NCBI GenBank assembly: GCA_948146395.1
Contig: OX411556.1
Span: 29,711,056 to 29,775,055 of the forward strand
Source: Fragum whitleyi
Lineage: Eukaryota; Mollusca; Bivalvia; Cardiida; Cardiidae
DNA: 64,000 nt
Direction of reading: 5' to 3'
Shown here: in pieces, positions 33,084 to 44,271 of the stretch
Layout: every line of letters begins with the position of its first letter
Numbering within the stretch: the stretch's first letter is position 1
Position numbers and translations under genes: made by a program
The notes under the pieces: model-generated
Seen by the model: only the letters and a program-made list of their open reading frames with translations
The model's database searches: none
What the model was told of the DNA's origin: nothing

Positions 33084-33192
33084 GTATGGCCAGACCTGGG
33101 ATGTCCCCTGGAATGCCCCCACCAATGGGTATGGGTACCCCTATGGACAGAAAGCGCCAGTCAGACTCCAGGGCCGCCCAGCAAATGAAAGC
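33084..33192 (+). CDS. SMARCD: SMARCD/BAF60, MARPGMSPGM exon
   Basis: It encodes GMARPGMSPGMPPPMGMGTP then MDRKRQSDSRAAQQMKA. The Met/Pro/Gly-rich stretch and the basic DRKRQ segment match the position of human 'MDQSRKRPAPQQ'. The acceptor is TATAAAG and the donor GTAAGT. It enters in phase 1 and leaves in phase 2, agreeing with exons at 20074 and 34202. This is the linker between the disordered N-terminus and the conserved KKKKxADKILPQ block. Confidence 0.93.
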
Positions 33193-34201
33193 GTAAGTAA
33201 ACAAGAGTAGGAGAAAAAAAGCAGTCATGACTTTTCATTAGATTCTCAGAAAAAGTGAATAGAAAAAAGACTACTTTTTTGGATTGGTCATAATGAAGTG
33301 AATTTATACAAGGGAGCTTATTCTGCATAGTAAAATTAATAAATTTAAGTTTGGTCTCACAACATTCGAGGGTTCCGATCGGCTGGAAAATTGGTTTTAA
33401 TTCCAAATGAAAACAATTTCGAGTATGCAGCTGTTTTGTAAGCTTCTACAAAAAGTAGTCCAGTTAGAAATCTGTCTCAGAAATGACTATCTTGACATTT
33501 TTGTTTCATGATATTAAAAGATATGAAAATAATATTTGGTGATTTCATAGGTGTATAAAATTAAAAACCTAATCACACTCATGTATGAATCCATTTCACT
33601 TATCCAAACAGTTTGATTAGGAATTTTAGTTTCATATCTCAATGAAATCAACAAATACTTTCTTCATCTCTCAATTAAAATTTGTTCACGGATTTCCTTT
33701 TCTTGGAATACACTGTTCATCGTTTAAGCCATGTCAACTTAATTCATTATTTAAAAATCGTGAATGAGAATAGCTTTGAAAAATATTGTGGAATATGAAG
33801 AAACTGCTTCCTGTCATCTAAAGATTGTTGTCTGCTTCTCTGCATTTGGGCAAGTCTACAATTGTGCCGCCTGGTCATAGGTTGAAATGCTAGACTGGGA
33901 TGGGCAGTGCAACAAATGCCTCTATCTCTTTATTTACATTCAGTGAATTTGGACCTGTGGATCGATACAGGCCCTTTTGAACCTCTAGGGAGCAAGTTTT
34001 ATGTGGTATCAATAATTGAGTTCCAATTGGACTAGCTGTTGATACCTAAAGGGAAGTAGATGAAGTAGCAAACTTAGAAGAAAATTGTTGAAAGGGGAGT
34101 AAAAGTCCTTGAATAGAAATAAATCATACAATGATTGTTTGTGACTTGCATTTATAAGCCCCTTATTACAAGTTTATTGATTTATTTTGGGTATCTTTCA
34201 G

Positions 34202-34244
34202 AAAAAAGAAGAAGAAAGTTGCAGACAAGATTCTACCACAGCGG
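34202..34244 (+). CDS. SMARCD: SMARCD/BAF60, KKKKKVADKILPQR exon (43 nt)
   Basis: This small exon encodes AKKKKKVADKILPQR, the invariant basic block (AKKKKMADKILPQR in human SMARCD1), a likely nuclear-localisation and start-of-core segment. The acceptor ATCTTTCAG and donor GTATGT, with phase 2 in and 0 out, join its neighbours exactly. At 43 nt it is too short to appear as an ordinary open frame. Confidence 0.95.
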
Positions 34245-34340
34245 GTATGTAATTATTAGAAGATATCAAATGAATGGTCATTGAATAAAGAATTTATAAA
34301 ACAAGTGATCTATAAACAGAAAACAATATTTTGAGGAGTT

Positions 34341-34782
34341 TTTATTATGCCCTCGTATTAAAAGATCTTGGGCATATTGTTTTACTATTGTCAATCTGTC
34401 CCTCCATCTGTCAGTCAGTCTGTTTGTCTACAAAACTTGACCAAAAATCTTAACATTGCCGGTAACTTAACCCTATTTAAGATACCACAATCATATTTGG
34501 CATGATGATAGGTCTTAATGATATGCATCTGCTGATACCAAAGTCAAGGTCATCTGTCATTGTCAAATTACTGAAAAACTTAACAAAAAAATAACATTGC
34601 CAACCTCTCCAAGCTTATACAGCATACAAGCTTGATATTTGGCATGGTAGTAGATCTCAATTATGTATATATGTGGACACCAAGATCAAGGTCATGTGAC
34701 AGGTTCATGGTCATCTATCAAGGTCAACATTTTGAAAAAAAGTGCTCTTATGGTGGCATTTGTGTTCCAAAAACACATCTTG
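34341..34782 (+). mobile_element. HINE-like element, family E, copy 2
   Basis: TTTATTATGCCCTCGTA with CTTGGGCATATTG (5' hairpin), GTCCCTCCATCTGTC microsatellite, two monomers (CATGATGATAGGTCT.., AAGGTCATCTGTCATTGTC), then GGTGGCATTTGTG, hairpin TGTGTT..AACACA and TCTTG|TT. About 440 bp, 100 bp after the small SMARCD exon. Confidence 0.75.
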
Positions 34783-34892
34783 TTGTCTGTTTGAGATGAC
34801 AACAGATTTTGTTCTCTGTCCAGAATAATGCCATCTTACATAAACATAGAGGATAATGGTACATAGAGGATAATGGTTTTCAGAGTAAGATC

Positions 34893-35140
34893 CATTTATT
34901 ATACACCCGAAGGGTTGTATTATGTTATGGCCCCGGTCGTCTGTCCGTCCGTCTGTATGTCCGTCCGTTAGAAATTTTTGTGTGCGCAACTCCTCCTAAA
35001 CTATCCATGGGAATGAGCTGAAACTTGGCACAATTACTCTCTATCATGTCTATTTGTGCATAAGACCTTTGAAATTCAAATAGCTCCAGTCATTCCTGAG
35101 AAATCTTGTATTTTAATGAGAGAACAAGTTAAAGCTATAG
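34893..35140 (+). mobile_element. HINE-like element, family G, 3'-truncated copy
   Basis: TTTATTATACACCCGAAGGG, GTATTATGTTATGGCCCCGG, CGTCTGTCCGTCCG, then one monomer (GTGTGCGCAACTCCTCC). It matches the long copy at 59320 but stops after about one unit. Confidence 0.7.
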
Positions 35141-35202
35141 TTTATTGAGTCATACTTGGTTCCAGCATTAACTTCTTCATACACTTTTTGTTTCTTTTTG
35201 GG

Positions 35203-35300
35203 GCAAGTTTATTTTGATGCTAGACAAGTAGAAAATCATCTTTTACTTGCCCAGGGACATTGGAGAAAATATGTATTTCTACATCTCTGCATATCGTCTA
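35203..35300. repeat. Dispersed repeat next to a SMARCD acceptor
   Basis: GCTAGACAAGTAGAAAATCA, TTACTTGCCCAGGGACA, GGAGAAAATATGTATTTC. Relatives are at 9835-9900 and 53345-53415. It ends about 35 bp before the acceptor of the next exon, in the branch-point region. Confidence 0.55.
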
Positions 35301-35335
35301 TTTCTACCATGTCTAATAATTTTGTACTCATTAAG

Positions 35336-35458
35336 GTGAGAGACCTTGTTCCAGAGTCCCAAGCATATATGGACCTGTTGGCATTTGAGAGAAAATTAGA
35401 CGCAACAATCACCAGAAAGAGGCTGGACATACAGGAGGCTTTAAAGAGGCCCATGAAG
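35336..35458 (+). CDS. SMARCD: SMARCD/BAF60, [15 protein letters not shown] exon
   Basis: It encodes 41 residues beginning [20 protein letters not shown], then [21 protein letters not shown], almost identical to animal SMARCD proteins (human [20 protein letters not shown]). This is the helical core region that contacts other BAF subunits and transcription factors. The acceptor is ATTAAG and the donor GTATGA; it is phase 0 at both ends and 123 nt. Conservation shows strong constraint, so the gene is very likely functional. Confidence 0.97.
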
Positions 35459-35519
35459 GTATGACCTCAATTTCGGTTAAGTCTCCTTGCTGTGAGTAAG
35501 AACTAGTTGTCACCTGCGG

Positions 35520-35600
35520 TGTGGAATTCCCTTGCCTGACTTGTGCAACACAGGCTTTTCTACTTACCGGCAAGTACATTTTACTTGGCCACTTGTCAGT
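35520..35600 (+). repeat. GGTGTGGAATTCCC repeat
   Basis: GTGTGGAATTCCCTTGCC, GACTTGTGCAACACAGGC, CGGCAAGTACATTTTACTTG. The same sequence recurs at 46326-46395. Confidence 0.6.
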
Positions 35601-36152
35601 GGAGGAGGATGTTATATATTTGCGTCATCTTTTCCATCTGTCCGTCTGTACACACACTTTTCTTGTGAACGCAACTCCTCCCTCATTTATGGACTGATTT
35701 TGATGAAACTTTCACAGAATGTTCCTAGACACCTGACTATGGGCATGAGGGCATAGTTTGGTGAATTTCAGCTGCATCATGGAAAAAAGGGCCTTTTGAA
35801 CGCAACTTCTCCCTCATTTATGGACCTATTTGGATGAAGCTTTCACAAAATGTTCCTACTCACCTGACCTTCCTTTTATAATTGTGGTTTGGTGAATTAC
35901 AGCTGTGTAAGGGGCCTTCATGTAAAATTTCTTGTGAATGCAACTCCTTTATTCAAGGACTTATTTTAAAGAAATTTCTACGAATTGTTCATTGTTACCT
36001 GAATGTGTGCATGTTGTTGCAGTTAAATGAATTTCAGCCGTGTCTGGAAAAAGGGGCCTTCATGTCAAAGTTCTTTTTATTATTAGATTTAGTTGTACAA
36101 GCGTTAAATCCCATTCAATCAATCAACCATAACAAACAGTTTGAACTTGACT

Positions 36153-36868
36153 TTTTATGCCCCCGTATCGAGAGATCGGGGGCATATTGTTTTACTCATG
36201 TCCGTCTGTCTGTCTGTCCGTCTATCTGTCTGTCCGTCCGTCTGCCGAAAACTGAAACCTTGCCAATATCTTCAAGCCTATTCAAGATACAAAGCTAATA
36301 TTTGGCATGATGATAGACCTCAATGATCCGCATCCGCTGGTACCAAAGTCAAGGTTATGTGACAAGGTCAAGGTCATCTTCCAAGGTCAAACTTTGAAAA
36401 CTTAACCCGAAAACTTAACCTTGCCAATATCTTCAAGCCTATTCAAGATACAAAGCTTATATTTGGCATGATGATAGATCTCAATGATCTGCATCCGCTG
36501 GTACCAAAGTCATGGTCATGTGACAAGGTCAAGGTCATCTGTCAAGATCATAGCGCAGTTGGTAGCGCGTCGGACTGTCAATCTAGAGTTCGCGGGTTCG
36601 ATCCCCGACGGCGGCACTCATTCTTTCCGACTATTTGTCTCTCACCAATGGGTTGATATTCGTAGACCTATGTGAGATAGCGGCTGGAGGCTAGGAAAGA
36701 ATGAGGTGGTTGTACTGGTGATAGAAATACCAGGAATCCATTGTTAGGTGCTCCAGCCGCCGCGATATAATTGAAATAATGTTGAAAGCGGCGTTAAACT
36801 CCATTCAATCAATCAATTGAAAAAAAAATGCCAGTACGGGGGCATTCGTGTTTCACAAATACATCTTG
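36153..36868 (+). mobile_element. HINE-like element, family E, copy 3 (inside F, contains SINE)
   Basis: TTTTATGCCCCCGTATCG folds onto CGGGGGCATATTG, then CTGTCTGTCCGTC, monomers (GCCAATATCTTCAAGCCTAT, GGCATGATGATAGA), then TACGGGGGCATTCGTG (inverse of the start), hairpin GTGTTTCACA and CATCTTG|TT. A SINE interrupts it at 36545. Confidence 0.8.
36545..36826 (+). mobile_element. tRNA-derived SINE inside family E HINE
   Basis: ATAGCGCAGTTGGTAGCGCG (A box), GGGTTCGATCCCCGACGG (B box), GGCACTCATTCTTTCC, the body with GGCTGGAGGCTAGGAAAG, AATACCAGGAATCC, GTGCTCCAGCCGCCGCG, and the tail CATTCAATCAATCAATTG. It is very similar to the 49282 copy, so recent. The start of the tRNA head is shortened. Confidence 0.88.
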
Positions 36869-37086
36869 TTAAAAAGGTAGTCTGCAAATTTTCTGAATTT
36901 GGTTCTGTAAAAGTTAGTAGTCTCTACAATTATTTTCGTGAAATAGCAGCAAAGTGGCAGTCTATATTGTGACGATGGCACTCTTGTTGAGTTATTTCCC
37001 TTTGTTGTTTTTCTAACTTTAAGATCCAGCTGTGTATCAGGTGTATCTTGTAAAAATTCTTTAAAGAATTGAGTGGTTGTAGGTTA

Positions 37087-37621
37087 CTTGAGCACGAAGC
37101 TATTGTGATCGTCCAATGTCTGTTGTGTGTTGTCAGTCATGTGTCGTCCGTTGTCCACAATTTCTTTAAACATCTTCTCCTCCTAGGCTCCTAAACTAGC
37201 GGGCAAGTCTTGATGAAATTTGGCAGGGATGTTCCTTGGGTCAAGCTCTCCAAAGTTGTTCAAATAAAATTAACTTTCCCTTTGCCCTTAACAAAATAGA
37301 TGAAAATGGGAAAATCTTCTTCTCTGAAACCAGAAGGCAGACAGCTTTCATATTTGGCATGTAGATTGATCTAGTAGACCTCTACCAAGATTTTACATAT
37401 CAAGATCCTGGGGTCACATTTTGGCTCCACTGGGTGCATCCCTTTTTACACAGAATCAAAGAGCGAAAAGGCATATCCTTAGTACTCTTGGCTTCAAAAT
37501 ATTCAATGGTATTGATCTTGTGTAGAAATTAACTCCTTGTTGATATCTGCCTATTCAATTAATGTGATGTCCCAGGGATCAAAGAGACTCAGGTGAGCGA
37601 TCTAGGCCCGTTATGGTCCTC
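37087..37621 (+). mobile_element. HINE-like element, family B, copy 2
   Basis: TTACTTGAGCACGAAGC..GTGATCGTCC at the start (shortened 5' hairpin), body as at 9190 (CTCTGAAACCAGAAGGC, GACAGCTTTCATATTTGG), and the end CAGGTGAGCGATCTAGGCCC, GTTATGGTCCTC followed by T-run. The next element begins in that T-run. Confidence 0.75.
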
Positions 37622-38510
37622 TTTTTTTAGCTCCACTGGCTGAAAGCCACTGGGGCTATTGTCATGGCGTTGTGTCCGTCGTGCATCCGTCCGTCCGTAC
37701 GTGCGTGCGTGCGTGCGTGCGTGCGTCCGGTCGTAAACTTTTCTTTAAAAATCTTCTCCTCGGAAACTACCGGATGAATTTCAACCAAACCTCACAGGAA
37801 TGATCCTTGGGTGACCCTCTTTCAAAGTTGTTCAAGAAATTTTGATCCGATGAAAAACATGGATTTAATGGGCGTGGCTTATTTCCAAATATGGTAAAAA
37901 GTGAGTTTTCTCAGATTCTAATCAATGGATACCAATTAAATTTTACTAGAATGATCCTTGGGTGACCCTTTGTCAGTCTACAAAATATCATTGTGATCAG
38001 ATGGAAAAAATGCATTTTATTGGCGGAGGTCAATTCTCTATATGTTATATAGTGGAAACTTTGAAAATCATTTTCTCAGAATGTAACTGATGGATATCAA
38101 CCAAATTTCACTAGAATGATCCTTTAGTGACCCTTTATCAGTCTACAAAAAATCATTGTGATCTGATGAAAAATATGCATTTTATGGGCAGAGGTCATTT
38201 CTCTATATGTTATATAGTGGAAAATTTGAAAATCATTTTCTCAGAATCTAATTTTTGGATATCAACCAAATTTCACTGGAATGATCCTTGAGTGACCCTT
38301 TATCAGAATACCAAAAATTTGTTTGATTTAATAAAAAATATGTCTTTTAATAGTGGAGGTCATTTCTCTATTTGTTATATAGTTGAAACTTGAAAATCAT
38401 TTACAACACCATTAGAACCCCAAATATCTAAAAATCTAGTCAAAACATTTATTTGTTTTTACAAGAATTTCAAGCCTGTGGAGCGACACAAGCCATTCAT
38501 GGCTTTCTAG
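37622..38510 (+). mobile_element. HINE-like element, family A, copy 2
   Basis: TTTTTTAGCTCCACTGGC with hairpin GGCTGAAAGCC, CGTCCGTCCGTACGTGCGTG microsatellite, monomers of about 165 bp, GCCTGTGGAGCGAC, hairpin AAGCCATTCATGGCTT, TCTAG end at 38510. The next family A copy starts on the following base. Confidence 0.88.
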
Positions 38511-39704
38511 TTTTTAGCTCCACTGGCTGAAAGCCACTGGGGCTATTGTCATGGCGTTGTGTCCGTCGTGCGTCCGTCCGTCCGTCCGTGCGTGCGTGCG
38601 TGCGTCCGGTCGTAAACTTTTCTTTAAAAATCTTCTCCTCAGAAACTACTAGATGGATTTCAACCAAACTTCACAGGAATGATCCTTGGGTGACCCTCTT
38701 TCAAAGTTGTTCAAGAAATTTTGATCCAATGAAAAACATGGATTTAATGGGCGTGGCTTATTTCCAAATATGGTAAAAAGTGAGTTTTCTCAGGTTCTAA
38801 TCAATGAATACCAATTAAATTTTACATGAATGATCCTTGGGTGACCTTATATCAGTCTACAAAAAATCATTGTGATCGGATGGAAAATTTGCATTTTATG
38901 GACGGAGGTCAATTCTCTATATGTTATATAGTGGAAACTTTGAAAATCATTTTCTCAGAAGGTAACTGATGGATATCAACCAAATTTTACTGGAATGATC
39001 CCTGAGTGACTCTTTATCAGTCTACAAAAAATCATTTTGATCACATGGAAAATATGCATTTTATGGGCGGAGGTCATTTCTCTATATGTTATTTAGTGGA
39101 AACTTTGAAAATCATTTTCTCAGAATGTAATCGATGGATATCAACCAAATTTCACTGGAATAATCCTTGAGCGACCCTTTATCAATCTACAAAAAATCAT
39201 TGTGATTGGATGAAAAATATGCATTTTATGGGCAGAGTTCATTTCTCCATATGTTATTTAGTGGAAAATTTGAAAATCATTTTCTCGGAATCTAATATTT
39301 GGATATCAACCAAATTTCATTGGAATGATCCTTGAGTGACCCTTTATCAGTGCACCAAAAATTATTTTGATTGGATGAAAAATATGTGTTTTATGGGCGG
39401 AGGTCATTTCTCAATATGTTAAATAGTGGAAACTATGAAAATCATTTTCTCAGAAAGTAACTGATGGATATCAATCAAACATTTTTGGTATGATCTTTGG
39501 GTGACCCTTTATCATGCAGCCAAAAATTATTTTGATTTGATCAAAAATATGTCTTTTAAGAGCGGAGGTTTTTATATAATTGAAACTTTGAAAATCATTT
39601 TCAACAACAGTAGAACCCCAAATATCTAAAAATCTAGTCAAAACATTTGCTTTTACAAGAATTTCAAGCCTGTGGAGCGACTCAAGCCATTCATGGCTTT
39701 CTAG
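38511..39704 (+). mobile_element. HINE-like element, family A, copy 3 (tandem with copy 2)
   Basis: It starts TTTTTAGCTCCACTGGC directly after the CTAG of copy 2. Its first 200 bases are nearly identical to copy 2 but it has more monomers. It ends GCCTGTGGAGCGACTC, AAGCCATTCATGGCTT, TCTAG at 39704. Confidence 0.88.
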
Positions 39705-40164
39705 TCTAAAAGCCCTGAACATTTTCTTTATGGGATAAATTCAACAAACAGTATAGGACTTTCTTGTAACTTGCAAAGGATGCTTGCAGGGTCTTGAGGA
39801 AGATTCCTTTTCTAAACTGGTCAGCCTGCGTGGATTGCACTGTATGACCAGGGTAGATTATTTTCAAACTTTCCAGATGGTCCCATTTTACTCGGTCACA
39901 AGTTTCTGTAAAGAAACTTTATGTACAAGATATCATACTAGTGTGCAACATCACAAAATTATTCCAAATGGAATAGAATAAACATTTAACAAACATTTAA
40001 TAAAACCATGTATTTGTTTTGTTAAATGTACAGTAGTGTACTTGACAAAATTGACAATGGATATTCACAGATTTATTCAAATCATTCTGAAAATGTTCAG
40101 AACTAAATGAAATGCTTCTTTCTCTCTCAGTAACCAATTTTCATCATTATTTCTTTTTTTTCAG

Positions 40165-40290
40165 CAAAAGAGAAAACTGCGAATCTTCATTTCGAACACA
40201 TTTTATCCTGCAAAGGCCCCGGAAGGAGAAGACGCTGAAGAACAAATCCCATCCTGGGAACTAAGAGTTGAGGGACGTCTCTTGGAGGAT
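40165..40290 (+). CDS. SMARCD: SMARCD/BAF60, [17 protein letters not shown] exon
   Basis: It encodes [38 protein letters not shown] and LLED. It matches the family segment '[30 protein letters not shown]'. The YPAK form matches insect BAP60 as I recall it. The acceptor is a long T-run plus CAG, and the donor GTAAGT; it is phase 0 at both ends and 126 nt. The next expected segment ('KRKFSSFFKSLVIELD..LYGPDNHLVEWH') and the SWIB domain were not found to the right, so the gene continues beyond the window or is broken. Confidence 0.97.
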
Positions 40291-40334
40291 GTAAGTTTGT
40301 TGTAGTAGTAGAAAACAGCCCTGTGTTTCAATGT

Positions 40335-40445
40335 AACAAAATGGTGCAAACTGTATGCAAATTATCCTGCTTTGCACTTGGGTGTAAAGCAGGATATAAT
40401 TTGCAAACAATTTGCATGGTTTTGTCATCCTGAATGCAGGGTCGA
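40335..40445. repeat. Hairpin repeat with GTGCAAACTG.. arms (copy 2)
   Basis: AAACTGTATGCAAATTATCC and GGATATAATTTGCAAAC, plus CCTGCTTTGCACTTGG / GTGTAAAGCAGG, form nested arms. The flank CCTGAATGCAGGG is as in the 25310 copy. It starts 45 bp after the SMARCD donor. Confidence 0.6.
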
Positions 40446-40799
40446 AGTAAAACCATTTAAGAGATGAAGAAAGATTTTATCATTTCATATAGGTATGAAA
40501 CTTAATGACCTAATCACACTATGAATGTGCAAAGCAGATTGTACACAAGTTTACAAATCGCTGTGTACTCAAAATGGTTTTCATAGAGTAATGAAACCAA
40601 TTTCACGTTGAAAGACAGGACATATTACATGATCACCTGTGGTGTTGGCTGACCGTCATTCTGGCCGTCAGGCAGCTTCCACTTCTTTGTCTGGAGAATA
40701 TCTGTCATTATATGTCTGATTGACTTGAAACTTGGCAGTTATGTTTCCCTCTTGATTACAGAGTGCAGTGCCTAAGAACCAAAACTCTACCAAGCTAAA

Positions 40800-41858
40800 T
40801 TTTTAGCTCACCTGAGCACATCGTGCTCAAGGTGAGCTTGATCATTGAATGTCCGTCGTGGGTCGTCTTTCGTCCGTCGTCCAGCGTTAACAATCTTAGT
40901 GTTTACACTCTAGAGGCCACAAATATTGCCCAATCTTCATGAAACTTGGTCAGAATGTTGGCCAGGTCACAAGGATGAACCCTAAAGAAAATGGGAAGGA
41001 TCCATGCCATATCACGGGAAAAGGGGCCATAATGACAATTTTTTTGTTTACACTCTAGAGAACATAAATATTGCCAAATCTTCATGAAACTTAGTCAGAA
41101 TGTTGGGCAGGTCACAAGGATGAACCCTATTGAAAATGGGAAGGATCTGTGCCATATCACGGGAAAAGGAGCCTTAATGACAACATTCTTGTTTACACTC
41201 TAGAGGCCACAAATATTGCCCAATCTTCATGACACTTGGTCAGATTGTTGGCCAAGCCACAAGGATGAGCACTATTGAAAATGGGAAGGATCTGTGCAAT
41301 ATCACGGGAAAGGGTCCTTAATGACAATTTTCTAGTTTACACTCTAGAGACCACAAATATTGCCAAATCTTCATGAAACTTAGTCAGAATGTTGGCCAGG
41401 TCACAAAGATGAACCCTATTGAAAATGGGAAGGATCCGTGCCATATCACGGGAAAAGGGGCCTTAATGACAATTTTCTAGTTTACGCTCTAGAAGCCACA
41501 AATACAATTCAATTTTCATGAAACATGATCAGAATAATGGCTAGGTCACAAGGATGAACCCTATTTAAAATGGGAAAGATCCATGTCATATCACGGGAAA
41601 AGGGGCCTAAATGACTATTTTCTTTTTAGAGGCCATAAATATTGCCCAATCTTTTTGAAACTTGGTCAGAATGTTGGCCAGGTCACATGAAACTTGTTGA
41701 GAAAAGGATAGAAATTTATGCAGCGATCATAGAAATAGAGTTATGTTTTTCTTTGAAAAATTTAATGATCATTTAATGATCTTTCAAGTATTTAATTTTG
41801 CTAAGGGAGAAGTCAAAGAGACGAAGGTGAGCGATATAGGACCATCATGGTCCTCTTG
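40800..41858 (+). mobile_element. HINE-like element, family B, copy 3
   Basis: TTTTTAGCTCACCTGAGC with hairpin GAGCACATCGTGCTC, then GTCCGTCGTCC, then 145-bp monomers beginning GTTTACACTCTAGAGG at 40901, 41046, 41191, 41335 and 41480. It ends GAAGGTGAGCGATATAGG, hairpin GGACCATCATGGTCC and CTCTTG|TT. Confidence 0.88.
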
Positions 41859-42010
41859 TTTAGTTATTTCTAGTGTTTGGCAGATTAATTGTTTATAATC
41901 GATGATCAGTTGGTTTGCATTGGGCTTCCGATTGAGATAATCAACTAAAAAAATTCATAATCAATTAATCAGGTCCCAACACATAAATGAAAGCCATTAT
42001 ATTCCTAGGA

Positions 42011-42074
42011 GTCAGTGCAACACTATTGTAAGTGCCTATATATTCATAGGCACTTACAATAGTGTTGCACTGAC
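42011..42074. repeat. Short palindrome, GTGCAA..TTGCAC family (copy 3)
   Basis: The arms are 29 bp and perfect: GTCAGTGCAACACTATTG continuing TAAGTGCCTAT, and its complement, around a 6-base loop (42040-42045). It is followed by CCCC. Confidence 0.85.
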
Positions 42075-42347
42075 CCCTTGAATTTTGTTTTCAAAACTGA
42101 CATCAGTTTGATGGCTCAGCATGAACAGAGCTTCAGATTTACAGTGGGCCCGGGTCATTTCTCACATGATGACCCACAACTTTCCAACAGTTGGGGTCCT
42201 GTGACCCTGTCCTACTTGGATATGAAACATTTTTACCATAATGAAAATATGCTTTGGCCCATCATTTCAGGAAATGACCCACAACTTTTTACCTCGTGGG
42301 TCATTTGGACCCATTAGTCTTGAAAAGAATCTGAAGCCCTGCATGAA

Positions 42348-42395
42348 GCAGTTTCAACTGCCTATATGCTTTTAGGCAGTTATAGCGCGAAAACA
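42348..42395. repeat. Short palindrome, AACTGCC subtype
   Basis: GTTTCAACTGCCTATA and TTTAGGCAGTTATAGCGC form an imperfect hairpin of the same type as the one at 56630. Confidence 0.5.
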
Positions 42396-42759
42396 TTGAC
42401 ATGACTGACCGTAACCTCTATTAGCATTAATTACATGCTTGACTGATTGTCGCATGGCATCTCCGTTAGGTCACGTTTAACTTCATGAATCAATTTTCAT
42501 AATATATACCTATTAAATGACACCATTGTGAGTAGACATTTGTCATTGTACGTGCAAAGAGGAAGGCATAAGAAATCGAAAGACCGTGGTTCGAGTCACT
42601 GCAGCAGCAGTTATTTTTCCTCTAGATTTCAAGCTATTTTTCTTTTTTCTTTTTTTCTTTTGATAATGTTGAAGATCACGCAATTCTCAAAAAGATATGC
42701 GGTACGTCATATGCTAATTTTTAAAAACATTGCCCGTTAGTTCCTTTTTCTTTTTTGTT

Positions 42760-42965
42760 TGTTTTGTTTGTTAGAATGGGGTTTAACGACTATTTTGATT
42801 TTTTTTTTTCGATTTTATTGCGTGACTGGCGCACTTAACTATAGATATCTGAACCTTTCCTTACGAATACTACCACGACAACTCTTCCGATTCCCCAGTT
42901 GTTCATCCCACATAGGTATTCGATTATCAACCAAATCTGCACTCAAGACCATTTAACAACGACTT
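42760..42965 (-). mobile_element. SINE, diverged, minus orientation
   Basis: GAATGGGGTTTAACG at the left is the complement of the SINE 3' end, and CCCACATAGGTATTCGATTA, TCAACC at the right is the complement of the body. Intervening sequence is strongly mutated. Confidence 0.55.
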
Positions 42966-43977
42966 GCGTTTTCCATATTTGAGTTCAGGAGATTGTATGC
43001 GATAAATGAAATGCAGCGGTGCAAAAAAGTTAATTGTCATTCACATACTAGTCAAATGAGACTATCAGAAGAAAGAAAAAATATAAAAAAAAGTGGAAAA
43101 AGGCTGATTAGAACCCTTGACCCCTGCAACTATGGTCATCAGACTAGACCTCTCGACCACACAGTCATACAATGTGTATAGGTACTTAATTACCTTATAC
43201 AAACATTATTTAAAACCCATACCCTCCGCAGATTTACGATGTTTTTCGAAGGCTTACGACAACCCTCGATGATAAGTGTATTCATTGGTTAATTTATTCA
43301 TTGCATAAAGGTCAAGTCATGTCAATAATTTCAACCTATACAATTGTTTAACGCTTAGCCATGAAGTTGGTAGAAAATCTGCAGAAAGAGTCTTTTGGTC
43401 ATGAGTTTTAACTAAACTTTCACATTCCATTCTTGAAAGGATGAAACTTGGAGTGCTGTATTAATTTCTAAGAAAATAATTGTACAATCAATCGTAAGTT
43501 GATTTACTCTTCCAACTAAAAACTGATTATCAATAGTGATTTGAAACCGATTGCCCAACACTAGTTATTTCCCTTTTTAGCTCACCTGAGCACAAACTGC
43601 TCAAGGTGAGCTATTGTGATTACTCACCGTCCGTCGTCTGTCCATCATCCATCTGTCCGTCTGTCTGTCCGTGCGTCAATAATTTCCTTAAACATCTCCT
43701 CCTAAAGCACAGGGCCAATCAAGCTGAAACTTGGCAGGGATGTTCCTTGGGTGAAGCTCTTCAAAAGTTGTTAAAAGAATTTAATTCTATAACTAACTCT
43801 TGTTGCCATGGCAACAGAAATCGCGAAAATCTAAGAAAAATTTTGATCTATTTCGGATCTGCTCAGGCACACATTAATTTTCAAAGAAATGATTTTATAA
43901 CAAACTTCTGAACTCAAATAACCTACAGCCTTGAAATTTGAATATATATTCCACATGCAATATTGAATTTTACAGAA

Positions 43978-44271
43978 GTTTAAACATTGTCATGCTGAAT
44001 AAAACCTTGGCAAAATTGTATAAAGATCAATGTGCTGAAGATGCTGGATGCACTTTATGTAAGTCAGTATTTCGTGATGACAGTGCAATACTATTGTAAG
44101 TGCCTATAAGTATATAGGCACTTACAATAGTATTGCGCTTATCCCTTGATTTATTTAGAAAATAAACCAACTTTTTTTTGTTCAAAAAGCAACATCAGGT
44201 GGGATAACCTAAGATCAAATTGCACATATTCCAAAATAGGAATATTTTGGGTTCAGCATGACAAAGGTTTA
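43978..44271. mobile_element. piggyBac-like MITE, copy 7, carrying a short palindrome
   Basis: GTTTAAACATTGTCATGCTG and GGTTCAGCATGACAAAGGTT form the ends. A palindrome of the GTGCAA family sits inside it at 44082-44139. Confidence 0.7.
44082..44139. repeat. Short palindrome, GTGCAA..TTGCGC family (copy 4)
   Basis: AGTGCAATACTATTGTAAGT plus GCCTATA against its near-complement ending AGTATTGCGCT. It is nested in the MITE. Confidence 0.8.

Larger units (their letters stand above)
35601..36990 (+). mobile_element. HINE-like element, family F, copy 2 (split by insertions)
   Basis: The body 35601-36085 has TCCGTCTGTACACACACTTT, GCAACTCCTCCCTCATTTAT, and AAGGGGCCTTCATG monomers. The 3' end 36890-36990 has TTCTGAATTTGGTTCTG, TATTTTCGTGAAATAGCAGC, GTGACGATGGCAC, CTCTTG, matching 14583-14673. 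Between them lie a SINE tail (36098-36127) and a complete family E element. Confidence 0.7.
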
